From an uncultured Muribaculaceae bacterium (GTDB lineage Bacteria > Bacteroidota > Bacteroidia > Bacteroidales > Muribaculaceae): DNA of 63,931 bases. A model generated the notes under the pieces. That model had not been told where the DNA came from, ran no database searches, and worked only from the letters and a program-made list of their open reading frames with translations. Shown piece after piece: positions 17,974 through 26,684 of the stretch. The stretch is from positions 1 through 63,931 of the forward strand of contig CAJUJB010000013.1 of NCBI GenBank assembly GCA_910586595.1, read 5' to 3'. The stretch's first letter is position 1. Each line of letters starts with the position of its first letter. Both the position numbers and the translations under genes were made by a program.

Positions 17974-18624
17974 ATGAAAGAAGTAAACCCTAACGATACA
18001 ACGAGAGCCTATGCCTTCGAGATGTGGATGAACGCGCCCATGCCAATGGTTACGTTCTTCAAGACGCTCAATGTTACCCGATTATTGAAAGTTAGTCGGA
18101 GGCATGGATTTAAATTCAATATGCTGATGTGCTGGTGCATCGGACGGGCGGCCTCTCAGGTAAAGGAATTTTATATTCTCCCCGCCAATGGCAAACTAAT
18201 TGAGTACGATTCTATCGCCGTCAATACCATCGTGGCAAACAGTCTTGGCGAGGTCAGTTCGTGTGACGTGCCCTTCTCCGATGATTTAGCAATATTCAAT
18301 TCCAATTATATCCGACTTACGCGACAAGTGGCTGAAAGCTGCGAAAACCATGACCTGTCCGATAGCATGGTAATCGGCACATCCGCACTCGCACAATACG
18401 ATATAGACGGAGCCGTGGGAATGTACAGCGGCATCTTCAACAATCCATTCCTGATATGGGGCAGATACAGAAAACGGTTGATCAAAACCACTCTTACCGT
18501 TTCATTTCAATTCCACCATACTCAAATGGATGGCGCACATGCCGCCCGCTTCCTTGATTTATTACAGCATGAAATAGATCGTATCCTCACACCTCATAAA
18601 AAGGAGGCGATCGGTAAATTATAG
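17974..18624 (+). CDS. Chloramphenicol-acetyltransferase-like acyltransferase
   Basis: A 216-residue protein of CAT length. It has the family's hallmark HHxxxDG motif (HHTQMDG, 181-187) close to the C-terminus, preceded by the expected beta strand (TLTVSFQF). The segment FKFNMLMCWCIGRAA at 46-60 fits the CAT N-terminal helix. The fold and catalytic His are supported, but substrate residues cannot be checked by eye. True chloramphenicol resistance is therefore only one option; many chromosomal CAT-like proteins acylate other molecules. The preceding AraC-family gene may regulate it. Confidence 0.8.
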   Translation: MKEVNPNDTTRAYAFEMWMNAPMPMVTFFKTLNVTRLLKVSRRHGFKFNMLMCWCIGRAASQVKEFYILPANGKLIEYDSIAVNTIVANSLGEVSSCDVPFSDDLAIFNSNYIRLTRQVAESCENHDLSDSMVIGTSALAQYDIDGAVGMYSGIFNNPFLIWGRYRKRLIKTTLTVSFQFHHTQMDGAHAARFLDLLQHEIDRILTPHKKEAIGKL

Positions 18625-18641
18625 CTAATCAACCTTTGTTT

Positions 18642-19418
18642 TTAATAATCCAATAATAATGGAACTTTATGCTCAATGGCAAAATTTACAGCTTCGTATA
18701 GTATCGAAAAAGCGGCTTGAGCCAAATCTTCTGTACGATATTTTTCGGTCGCTTTTTTACGACGGAGAAAACTAAATAAGGACTTCTTTTGCTGTACTGG
18801 TAGTGGGGTATAATATTTATCCAACCTCCATGACTTTATAGTTGCCTCATCTGCACCCCATATCCGACGGTTAATTTCTTCTAATTCCCCCTTCAGTACT
18901 ATAAGCGTAGATACGGGGCCTACATCTCCGGTTGGCTTATTGGTCGTAAAAATAGACATTTCATCAATAGGCAGCCAAAGATTCACTTCCGAGAGCAGCG
19001 AAAAGCCTGATTTCTGCGCCATACTTTCTTTGACAACGGCATCATCTGAAGCACGCCAACCCTTTTCCACATACTCAGGCAAAGGACGATTCTGCAAATG
19101 ACACGCCAATAACATTATCAATGCCCCGTAGGCCTCCCAATCCGGTTTATCTGTAAAGTAGCCAAGTTCAGGTGCTTCTTTCCATAGTTGATCTGGCAGA
19201 CATGCACCTAAATATTCGAATAAAGTCCGCGCCCACTGACAAACGGCATCTTGAATACGCATTATCTCCGCCTTATCCTCCACTGGCTTTATTTCATTAC
19301 CATGCGCATCTGTCATTACACATTTTACGCCATTAGCCTCCGCCCATTGCTGAGGCCGATTTTTCCAATTACGGCTATAGTAACGAGTCAATGACCCTGC
19401 ATAAATATCTAATCCCAT
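18642..19418 (-). CDS. Conserved protein of unknown function
   Basis: A 258-residue protein. I start it at the first ATG (19418), giving MGLDIYAGSLTRYYSRNW. A longer frame would need a TTG 45 nt upstream. No signal peptide or membrane helix is visible. Residues near 220-235 include a basic SFLRRKKATEKYR stretch. The opening resembles a widespread uncharacterised family that I recall only by its start motif. It is transcribed away from the DUF262 pair across a 315-bp intergenic region, so the two may or may not be functionally linked. Confidence 0.65.
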   Translation of the reverse strand: MGLDIYAGSLTRYYSRNWKNRPQQWAEANGVKCVMTDAHGNEIKPVEDKAEIMRIQDAVCQWARTLFEYLGACLPDQLWKEAPELGYFTDKPDWEAYGALIMLLACHLQNRPLPEYVEKGWRASDDAVVKESMAQKSGFSLLSEVNLWLPIDEMSIFTTNKPTGDVGPVSTLIVLKGELEEINRRIWGADEATIKSWRLDKYYTPLPVQQKKSLFSFLRRKKATEKYRTEDLAQAAFSILYEAVNFAIEHKVPLLLDY

Positions 19419-19506
19419 ATGATTTGCGTTTTGGTTGGTAATGAATCGAAATCGGTGCGACAAAGCGCGAGCAAGCAGTCTGACTCTTTTCGCGATCGGT
19501 CTATCG

Positions 19507-19514
19507 CAAAGTTA
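19507..19514 (-). promoter_or_regulatory. -7 element for the unknown gene at 18642-19418
   Basis: On the minus strand TAACTTTG fits the consensus, about 89 nt upstream of the ATG at 19418. It lies back to back with the DUF262 promoter at 19634-19664. Confidence 0.5.
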
Positions 19515-19633
19515 GCTATAATATTTTAATTCCACGGTATTATTGCCTCAACTTTTTCTGTTTCGGTTACTAAATTAAAGCATCTTTTCTTAAACACGCA
19601 TCCACCTCTGGTAAGGATAGGCGACAATGCCAC

Positions 19634-19664
19634 TTGACCTATTCCAAATTAGTCATTATCTTTG
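19634..19664 (+). promoter_or_regulatory. Complete -33/-7 promoter of the DUF262 pair
   Basis: TTG at 19634-19636 and TATCTTTG at 19657-19664 are separated by 20 bp, the normal spacing for Bacteroidetes primary-sigma promoters. The leader to the ATG at 19734 would be about 63 nt. I see no operator or attenuator in it. Confidence 0.65.
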
Positions 19665-19733
19665 CAAAAACGTTGCTAATGCGCCGCATTACGCCGTCTG
19701 AAGATACAAGCTCAATTTTTATCTATTCCCTTC

Positions 19734-21467
19734 ATGAACACAATATCATTGATAAGTGTCGCCGAACTCCTTGATGGCCGTCATTTTTTCATTCCGCCCT
19801 ATCAACGTGGCTACCGCTGGGCTGACTCGCAGATGATGGAACTTCTCGATGACTTATATGAGTTCGCAATACGCGAAAAGAAAACTTCTCATACTTCATC
19901 CGGTGAGTTCTATTGCCTTCAACCAATTATTGTCCAGCGCATAACAGACGCCTCTAAGCTTGCAGAGATTCATTCCATTGCGGGTTGGGATGAAAGTGAC
20001 ACAACCAATAATACATGGGAAGTCATCGACGGGCAACAACGTCTTACAAGTTTATACATTTTATTCCGGTTCTTAATCTCAGAGGAACTCACCTCTGTAA
20101 AAAAACTTAAACGAGCTGGCCTGGAGCTTTATCGCCTGTGCTATGAAACGCGGCCCGAAACCGGAGAATTCCTTGAGAACCTCTCTGAAGATACTGATAA
20201 TTGCGACGATAATATAGATTTCGCATTCATATCCAACGCCTACCGCACAATCGGTAAATGGCTTGAAACACGCGGGCCTCAAATTGCCAGACGATTTAAT
20301 AAGCGCCCTAATCCTGACGATATTCTCGCGACACTTAACGACCTACTCCGCACCCGCAGAGAAGATACTGGCGAGAGTACTGGTTCCGCCCAGTTTATAT
20401 GGTACGAATTATCGCCAGACTCAGGCAAGAATCCCATCGATGAGTTTGTAAGCATCAATAATGGAAAGATAAGACTTACCGATGCAGAGCTGATCAAAGG
20501 CCTCATCTTGCAGAAACGGAATTTTCTGAACGACAAAGCGGCAGAGCAAATGAAAATAGCTCTTCAATGGGAAGAAATAGAAAACACTCTGCATCACAAT
20601 GACTTCTGGCATTTCTTATCAACCGAGTCAAACGATGTAAATCGCATAGAGCTTCTTTTCAAATTGCGGTACAATGAGTCACATACTCTGGCTCCTAAAG
20701 ATGGCGACCTATTCCGGTTCTATTTCAACGATCTTCTCTCCGCTCAGCCAGGGCCTGAGCTAAAAGAGGAGGTAGAAAAAGAATGGGCCCATATAGTAAG
20801 CTTATTTAATACTCTGAGAGAATGGTACGAAGACCCGGTGCTATACAATATAATTGGATTTTTGATACACTCTAATGTCCGTCTTGAAGAGATAATGGCA
20901 TGGCACCGCTCTATTGACCATGACGCCCCCAAGCAACTTTTTATTGATAGACTCAATGAGGAGATTGAGAAAAAACTGCCATCACGGGCTGAGGTTATTG
21001 AAGGCAAAATCAGATGTGAATACGGATCTCCAACCGTCAGGTATCTCCTGTTATTCCTGAATATCTTCCAGCTTAACAAACAGATTAAGGAATTACGCAA
21101 GAAAGATGCCACCTTTATGACCCCGGCCTACAAGTTTCCCTTCGACCTTTATGTCAGTCAGGATTGGGATGTAGAGCACATTGATTCTGCGACCCAGAAT
21201 GACCTGAGAAATATAGACGAGAAGGAGGAATGGCTGCATCAGTCGCTGGCCGCACTAAACCAAGAGATAACCGAAGAGATAAGCCAATACTTTCAGGAGA
21301 AAGAGTACGACAAAATCTGGGCATATATATTGCAGCGTAGCCATACTGCTCACTCCGATGAAGCTAAGAAAAACGGGATAGGGAATCTGACTCTGCTCGA
21401 CTCCAAGACCAACCGGCAATATAAGAATGCCATCTTCGCCTATAAACGTGTGGTAATACAGCCATGA
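19734..21467 (+). CDS. DUF262/DUF1524 (GmrSD-like) protein, apparently frameshifted near its C-terminus
   Basis: A 577-residue product. The DUF262 domain has IPPYQRGYRW (20-29) and the nucleotide-linked DGQQRLT motif (99-105), plus the family segment FVSINNGKIRLTDAELIKG. A DUF1524 His-Me finger (HNH) domain follows, with His482 in VEHID and Asn551 in GNLTLL. This is the layout of GmrSD-type modification-dependent restriction enzymes and of other phage-defence DUF262 proteins. The frame ends at TGA 21465-21467, while the usual C-terminal continuation (GRFVPICTQMVF, then a helix) sits in the next frame at 21464-21661. One missing base near 21455-21464 would explain it. The catalytic residues precede the break. 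Confidence 0.85.
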   Translation: MNTISLISVAELLDGRHFFIPPYQRGYRWADSQMMELLDDLYEFAIREKKTSHTSSGEFYCLQPIIVQRITDASKLAEIHSIAGWDESDTTNNTWEVIDGQQRLTSLYILFRFLISEELTSVKKLKRAGLELYRLCYETRPETGEFLENLSEDTDNCDDNIDFAFISNAYRTIGKWLETRGPQIARRFNKRPNPDDILATLNDLLRTRREDTGESTGSAQFIWYELSPDSGKNPIDEFVSINNGKIRLTDAELIKGLILQKRNFLNDKAAEQMKIALQWEEIENTLHHNDFWHFLSTESNDVNRIELLFKLRYNESHTLAPKDGDLFRFYFNDLLSAQPGPELKEEVEKEWAHIVSLFNTLREWYEDPVLYNIIGFLIHSNVRLEEIMAWHRSIDHDAPKQLFIDRLNEEIEKKLPSRAEVIEGKIRCEYGSPTVRYLLLFLNIFQLNKQIKELRKKDATFMTPAYKFPFDLYVSQDWDVEHIDSATQNDLRNIDEKEEWLHQSLAALNQEITEEISQYFQEKEYDKIWAYILQRSHTAHSDEAKKNGIGNLTLLDSKTNRQYKNAIFAYKRVVIQP

Positions 21468-21661
21468 CTACCGGAAGATTTGTGCCTATATGCACCCAGA
21501 TGGTCTTCAACAAAAGCTTCAAATCACAGGATGTAAACTTACGTGAATGGAGCGATGCTGATAAAGACCGTTACGAGGCTTTTATCATTTCACAACTCAG
21601 TTCGTTCTACAATATTGACTCTGCCAGTATAACTAACCCCGGATTATTCGATGCCAAATAA
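21464..21661 (+). CDS. Displaced C-terminal tail of the DUF1524 protein
   Basis: A 65-codon frame starting at an ATG that overlaps the preceding stop (ATGA). Its translation (GRFVPICTQMVF, later REWSDADKDRYEAFIISQL) looks like the end of DUF1524 proteins, where a charged 'W-x-x-x-D' helix follows the HNH core. It is best read as the last part of the upstream gene after a frameshift. A separately translated small subunit is the less likely alternative. It overlaps the next gene by 11 nt. Confidence 0.6.
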   Translation: MTTGRFVPICTQMVFNKSFKSQDVNLREWSDADKDRYEAFIISQLSSFYNIDSASITNPGLFDAK

Positions 21662-24119
21662 ATCAACCCAACTTAACTCGCTCCGTAGTCTCCCGGAGTT
21701 TTTCGGACGCGACAACAATATATCGGTTGTTGTACCTAAAGTGCAACGCGCCTACGCACAAGGTCGAGCAAATGAAGAAAACCTGCGTACTCAATTCGTC
21801 AACCGCATTTTTGAATCTCTTGAAACAGATACTCCTCTTGAATTGAGTTTCGTATATGGCTCTAAAACGCAGGAGGGTGAAGATAGTTATCGATTCGAAT
21901 TGCTTGACGGCCAACAACGCATAACCACCCTATTATTGTTATATTGGTACATCGCATCAGCAGAAGGAAAAGAGGTTCCTCATTTTATAAAGTCGTTTAC
22001 GTATGAAACGCGCACGACGTCTGCCAACTTCCTAAAAGAATTGGAGAATAGTACAATTTCAATCAGCGATGAGTCTCCTGCTTCAACGATAAGAGAACGA
22101 CAATGGTACACCACATCATTCGATAAAGATGAATCGGTTACCGGAATGATGAATATGCTTGACGCAATTCATGACCGCTACATAATTTCGGATCAGAAAG
22201 GTCAGTTGTTTGACAGGCTTGACAATCTCAAATTCTATGAACTCGACCTGGAAGACTTCGGCCTATCTGAGGAGATATACGTGAAAATGAATGCCCGTGG
22301 GTTGCAACTCACACCCTTCGAAAATTTCAAGGCCGACCTTATAAAATTTATGAAACGCGACGATATGACGCAGTTTCAGGAGACGGTGCAAATGGATATT
22401 TCCCGCAAGCAGACAGCACCTTACTTCCTCAACTTTTCACAAAAGCTTGATAACCGATGGCTTAACATGTTCTGGAGCAAAGAAGATAGAACTGGACGGG
22501 ATTACTGCATCCGATATTTCCGTTTTTTCTACCATTTTTTTACAGCCAAGCTCTTTCTTGAAATCCAGAATAATAAGCCGGCCCTTGATTACAGACCAAA
22601 ATCAGAAGATAATAAATCTTGGGATTTTTTCTGGCGTCTGTCTCCCGAGCAGGATAAGACATATCTCGGATTCAAATATTATCAAGAAATCCTCCTCCAG
22701 CACCCCGAATATATCCGTATAATCGAGAAAATTCTCGACTGGATGAGTCAACCTGGAATTAAAGATTTGTTGGACGAAGAATTACGTGAGCCCTGGAATA
22801 CGGAGAATAAGTGGGTACTTTTTGATAAACGGTACCGTCTTCAGGACGCCGTCATCTTTACCGCAATATGCGAATACGTTGAACGCAGCAGTGAAAACTT
22901 TGACACGCTCAACTTCCGGCGGTGGATTCACATTGTCCGGAATATCATGGCTGACCAATTATTCCGTAACGTCAGCGAATACGTCTCGGTATCCCGCTCA
23001 TTAGTCTATATTCTCGATCAACCAGATGCGACAACCAATATTTATCGAGCTTTGGCTAATATGAAATTGCCGGAGAATGGCCTCAGAGCCATACGAGAAG
23101 CTATTGCTAAAGCTAAAATCATCGTCTCTAATCCCGATCAGGACTGGGAAAGCGTCTTCACTTCAGCCGAGAAACATCCTCTTTTCGCAGGGTCTATCGC
23201 ATTCATGCTTCATAATCTTCCGACGACTCCAGAAGCTTTCGCTCACAGAGCAGAAAATATCGGCCGTCTATTCGACACTAATGGAATTACTGAGGCTGGC
23301 AAAAAAGGTCATCGGCTCATCAGGTCGTTTATGCGACAGTTACAATCACGAGAGGCCCTTATATCAAGTCCAGCCACAACTATTACAGAGCGGCGAGATA
23401 AGGAGAATCACCTCCGCTCATTGCTGATCGAAAAGGAGGAAATTGGCCTCTTTATCTGTAAACTCGGCGACTTACCAACGACTGACGATATATTTTCTCA
23501 TATTGATTCGATAGTTGATTCCGACCCTACTATCGAAGAGAAATCCTCTTTATTCCCCGCTCAAGACAAGAGGCTAAGCCGCGCCTACCGCCGCTTATGT
23601 CTCGACCCGGCAATATATGATTTTATCAGCGATATTGAGCATGCCAAAGACCGTGCTGTAATCTTTATGGAGCGTAATGGCAATTATACTGTAGATTATA
23701 AAAATAGCTGGTACGATCGTATTTATATCGGCACAGACCGCGTCCACGCCATCAGAGCTGCCTTGTCTCTTGGCTATTCCTTCTTTTCTGACGGCGATCA
23801 AGAATGCATGGATTTATACAATGACGTAAAAGATGATATAACCTATCATAATGACTCGGCATATAACGGCATATGGCTGAGCAAGGACTTCAATGAAGAC
23901 CATTACCTTGAAATTGTGATCTGCCACGATGGCACAATCTATTTTTGTATCGACAGCCAGGATGAAGAACTTTCCCAACTATTCCCGGATAAAACACCAC
24001 ATGGCGAAGATGACTTCATCATAGCCGAAACCAGCGTCGAAGACAGCTCGCAATTAGCCGACTTTATTTCAGAACTGCAACGACTTGAAACTCTAATCAA
24101 CGACAATCTGAGACATTAA
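21651..24119 (+). CDS. Second DUF262 protein without a visible nuclease domain
   Basis: An 822-residue protein. The N-terminal DUF262 domain has VPKVQRAYAQG (28-38), LLDGQQRIT (85-92) and YVKMNARGLQLTPFENFKADL. A long alpha-helical remainder follows, with no His-Me finger that I can find. A Tyr/Asp-rich C-terminal part around 670-820 includes NSWYDRIYIG and DGTIYFCID. It overlaps the upstream DUF262/DUF1524 frame by 11 nt, so the two are surely cotranscribed and probably work as a complex. By analogy to DUF262 restriction and anti-phage proteins I infer a role in defence, with this subunit supplying NTPase or recognition functions. Confidence 0.8.
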   Translation: MPNKSTQLNSLRSLPEFFGRDNNISVVVPKVQRAYAQGRANEENLRTQFVNRIFESLETDTPLELSFVYGSKTQEGEDSYRFELLDGQQRITTLLLLYWYIASAEGKEVPHFIKSFTYETRTTSANFLKELENSTISISDESPASTIRERQWYTTSFDKDESVTGMMNMLDAIHDRYIISDQKGQLFDRLDNLKFYELDLEDFGLSEEIYVKMNARGLQLTPFENFKADLIKFMKRDDMTQFQETVQMDISRKQTAPYFLNFSQKLDNRWLNMFWSKEDRTGRDYCIRYFRFFYHFFTAKLFLEIQNNKPALDYRPKSEDNKSWDFFWRLSPEQDKTYLGFKYYQEILLQHPEYIRIIEKILDWMSQPGIKDLLDEELREPWNTENKWVLFDKRYRLQDAVIFTAICEYVERSSENFDTLNFRRWIHIVRNIMADQLFRNVSEYVSVSRSLVYILDQPDATTNIYRALANMKLPENGLRAIREAIAKAKIIVSNPDQDWESVFTSAEKHPLFAGSIAFMLHNLPTTPEAFAHRAENIGRLFDTNGITEAGKKGHRLIRSFMRQLQSREALISSPATTITERRDKENHLRSLLIEKEEIGLFICKLGDLPTTDDIFSHIDSIVDSDPTIEEKSSLFPAQDKRLSRAYRRLCLDPAIYDFISDIEHAKDRAVIFMERNGNYTVDYKNSWYDRIYIGTDRVHAIRAALSLGYSFFSDGDQECMDLYNDVKDDITYHNDSAYNGIWLSKDFNEDHYLEIVICHDGTIYFCIDSQDEELSQLFPDKTPHGEDDFIIAETSVEDSSQLADFISELQRLETLINDNLRH

Positions 24120-24148
24120 GCGCGACCCGCTCGTGTGGCAACACCTTA

Positions 24149-25087
24149 TCAAAGATTCGCCTTGATATAATCAGAAATAGAAAAGTTTTTCTGATAGTCA
24201 TCAGAAGCTCCAGGCACAAAACGTACGGCATCCAACGCCGTAGACTGCTGGCCATCGCAGACACGTCGGATAAACCCGAGTATCGTGTAGAGATCGTCAT
24301 GCATCGGAGATACAGCTATCGAGTGGTCTGCGCCCAAAAAAGTGTAAAACTCACAGGGCACTTTGCAGCTTGCCAAACCAGACGCAATAGTCTTCGACCC
24401 ACAAAGGCCCATAGCCCCGGCAGAGAGAGTCTCATAAGGCACATTTCTATCTGCGTCACCGTGGAACAACATCATCGGGCATGGAACCGATGTCCATACC
24501 GGAGTTCCTTCACAGCAGATAGCTCCAGCGAAGCTCACAACTGCAGCATAATTGAAGTTCGCCGGAAAAACACCGGCAGGAATTTGTCCGTTGGCAAGAC
24601 TATATTCTGCTTGCAGAGCAGTTATAGCTCCGGCACTTGACCCTGACGCTACAATTTTATCAGGGTCAATCCCCCACTCTACCGCATGCTGAAGTACAAA
24701 TCCAGTGGCTGTACAAAAATCTGTAACAGCATCTGTAACCGCCGTCATGAGTGAGGCAGTGAAACCATCCACCGAAGTCAGAGCACCTGGAGCGGCCTTC
24801 TTTACAAGCGAAGTACGATAATCGATTGATATGACTACAACCTCATTGTCGCAAAGAAAATCAAAATATTCCTTGTATTCGTCATTATCTCGCGAGCCAC
24901 CGGTAAACCCACCTCCGAAAGCGAAAATTACAGCTGGTCGAAGCGTCTTATTATCTGAAGGAGTTCGGTAGATATCCATCTTTAAAGTGTCGCCGTCAAC
25001 TACGTTAAATATGCGCGTTTCAGGCACAGATGCCCAGGCCATCAAACCAAGGCAGGACATTATCACAAGCAATACAACCTTTTTCAT
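24149..25087 (-). CDS. Secreted alpha/beta-hydrolase esterase
   Basis: A 312-residue protein with a clear signal peptide (cleavage near AWAS, residue 20). The hydrolase core has an oxyanion-hole GGGF stretch (FAFGGGFTGGSRDN, about 56-69) and the nucleophile elbow GSSAG near residue 150. An Asp in HGDADRNVP and a His in GADHSI complete the triad. This fits periplasmic carboxylesterase or acetyl-esterase families common in Bacteroidetes, acting on acylated glycans or small esters. It is convergent with the DUF262 gene and has its own promoter, so it is probably unrelated to that pair. Confidence 0.82.
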   Translation of the reverse strand: MKKVVLLVIMSCLGLMAWASVPETRIFNVVDGDTLKMDIYRTPSDNKTLRPAVIFAFGGGFTGGSRDNDEYKEYFDFLCDNEVVVISIDYRTSLVKKAAPGALTSVDGFTASLMTAVTDAVTDFCTATGFVLQHAVEWGIDPDKIVASGSSAGAITALQAEYSLANGQIPAGVFPANFNYAAVVSFAGAICCEGTPVWTSVPCPMMLFHGDADRNVPYETLSAGAMGLCGSKTIASGLASCKVPCEFYTFLGADHSIAVSPMHDDLYTILGFIRRVCDGQQSTALDAVRFVPGASDDYQKNFSISDYIKANL

Positions 25088-25107
25088 ATAATCGTTTATT
25101 TAGACGG

Positions 25108-25115
25108 CAAAAGTA
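25108..25115 (-). promoter_or_regulatory. -7 element for the esterase gene
   Basis: TACTTTTG on the minus strand fits TAnnTTTG, 20 nt upstream of the ATG at 25087. Confidence 0.5.
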
Positions 25116-25198
25116 GGTATTGCTTCGTGAATATACAAATCCTGCTGTAATAAAACCGGGAAGCCTGACGTTAAGAAATAAATACCTGAGAAAAATAG

Positions 25199-25654
25199 AT
25201 GATAGATTTAAGCATAAACGAGGCTTCCGGCCAACTCCAGGATCTTATGCCCCTGCTGCTTATGGGCGATGAGTCTGAAGAAATGATCGGGCATTATCTC
25301 CACCGAGGCATAGTATTCACAGGCTCACACGCAGGCTCTATAGTGGCAGTGTGCGTTGTCACCATAGAGCCCGACGAGTGGATAGAGATTAAAAATCTTG
25401 CAGTAGAGCCTCATATGCGTCGTAAAGGCATCGGGCGAGCTATGCTCAAATATGTTGAGACCCGTTTTCCAAAACGGAAATATAAACTTGGCACCGGAGA
25501 AACACCTTCGACCTTACGTTTTTATCAGGCCTGCGGTTACACGTACGCATACCGAATCCCCGACTTTTTCACGCTAAATTATCCTCACCCTATAATCGAA
25601 GAGGGCGTGACGCTCAAAGATATGGTCTATCTCACGAAATGTACGGGCCTATAG
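25199..25654 (+). CDS. GNAT-family N-acetyltransferase
   Basis: A 151-residue protein with the GNAT acetyl-CoA site RRKGIGRAML (about 77-86). It is preceded by the beta-strand WIEIKNLAVEP and followed by the family's STLRFYQACGY segment. The acceptor substrate is unknown. It stands alone between two minus-strand genes, starting 111 nt from the divergent esterase start. No clear promoter motif was found immediately upstream. Confidence 0.88.
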   Translation: MIDLSINEASGQLQDLMPLLLMGDESEEMIGHYLHRGIVFTGSHAGSIVAVCVVTIEPDEWIEIKNLAVEPHMRRKGIGRAMLKYVETRFPKRKYKLGTGETPSTLRFYQACGYTYAYRIPDFFTLNYPHPIIEEGVTLKDMVYLTKCTGL

Positions 25655-25695
25655 CCGCCAGAATGTTCCGATATTCAACGTGAATGAAGGTCTCA

Positions 25696-26538
25696 TCACT
25701 CCAATGACAAATACTGTTCGTCATCAACTGGCTCAAGCCATTCGTTAGATGTGTTCTCTCCATCCGGAGCAATTGCAAGATGAGCGAACCAACTGTCCTT
25801 CGCCGCTCCATGCCAGTGTTTTACATTTGCTGGTATATTTACCACATCTCCGGGAAGAAGTTTGCGCGCGGGTTTTCCCCATTCCTGATACCAGCCTGCA
25901 CCACCCACGCATATCAGAATCTGGCCACCACCGGAAGTTGCATGGTGAATATGCCAGTTATTTCTCGTCGCGGGTTCAAACGTGACATTAGCTATATTCA
26001 TCTGGCTTGTCGACACCGGAGCGAGGTAACTCTTTCCGATAAAATATTGCGCATATGCTTCATTAGGTTGCCCGATTGGAAAAATCATTTCTTGCTGAAA
26101 TTTCTCAAAGGCATCGCTTGATTCTGTAGCATCTTTCCATACTTCAGTAGCCAGACGGAAGGCGCCCCAGGCTTTTGGCCAACCAGCGTAAAACGCGACC
26201 TGAGTGAGAATTTCAGCAATCTCCGTACGCGTGATTCCATTATCTTTTGCCGATTGAAGATGGTACGTCAATGACGAATCAATTATTCCGCTGCTTACAA
26301 GAGCTGTGACAGTCACCATGCTTCGGTCACGGAGCGATAGTTTATCTGTGCGGCTCCAGACTTCCCCGAAAAGCACGTCATCATTAAGTTCTGCAAATTT
26401 AGGGGCAAAATCTCCGAGGGCAGTTCGTCCTGCTGTCTGATGTATCTCCGAAGGATGGTCAGTAAGTTTTGTCGGATTTTGTGAGTATGCCATGGATGTC
26501 AAAATCAATGTTAGTATAAATGCTGAGCTTCTTTTCAT
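25696..26538 (-). CDS. Carboxymuconolactone-decarboxylase domain fused to a cupin
   Basis: A 280-residue product from the ATG at 26538. A longer in-frame start would extend into the promoter region. It has a signal peptide (cleavage after MAYSQ), a CMD/AhpD-like helical domain at about 30-140 (DRSMVTVTALVSSGIIDSSL, then LTQVAFYAGWPKAWGA), and a C-terminal cupin (about 165-265) with metal ligands in WHIHHATSGGGQ and HWHGA. The CMD part lacks the CxxC of AhpD peroxidases, so the activity is unclear. It is divergent from an AraC-type regulator, the usual arrangement for a regulated oxidoreductase or detoxification gene. Confidence 0.85.
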   Translation of the reverse strand: MKRSSAFILTLILTSMAYSQNPTKLTDHPSEIHQTAGRTALGDFAPKFAELNDDVLFGEVWSRTDKLSLRDRSMVTVTALVSSGIIDSSLTYHLQSAKDNGITRTEIAEILTQVAFYAGWPKAWGAFRLATEVWKDATESSDAFEKFQQEMIFPIGQPNEAYAQYFIGKSYLAPVSTSQMNIANVTFEPATRNNWHIHHATSGGGQILICVGGAGWYQEWGKPARKLLPGDVVNIPANVKHWHGAAKDSWFAHLAIAPDGENTSNEWLEPVDDEQYLSLE

Positions 26539-26577
26539 ATCATCAAGGCTCGTAATAATGGGCTTTAAGTTCAATTG

Positions 26578-26585
26578 CAAAATTA
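26578..26585 (-). promoter_or_regulatory. -7 element for the CMD-cupin gene
   Basis: TAATTTTG on the minus strand, 39 nt upstream of the ATG at 26538, fits the consensus. It sits in the 146-bp divergent region shared with the AraC gene. Confidence 0.5.
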
Positions 26586-26672
26586 CAGAAGTTACCACCC
26601 CTCGGTATTACCTCTTTTGCTGATTTATTTACCATTATCCGAGGAGATGGCTGATATTTGAAAAATAAGCTC

Positions 26673-26680
26673 TATCTTCG
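26673..26680 (+). promoter_or_regulatory. -7 element abutting the AraC gene start
   Basis: TATCTTCG is a one-base variant of TAnnTTTG, and it ends 4 nt before the ATG at 26685. The transcript would then have almost no leader. Confidence 0.45.
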
Positions 26681-26684
26681 CAGT

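Noticed and set aside
17974..18624. Definite chloramphenicol resistance gene
   Set aside because: The CAT fold and HHxxxDG motif are present, but substrate-specific residues cannot be confirmed and many CAT-like proteins have other substrates.
24299..24640. Plus-strand frame antisense to the esterase gene
   Set aside because: The esterase on the other strand has signal peptide and triad motifs; this frame has none.
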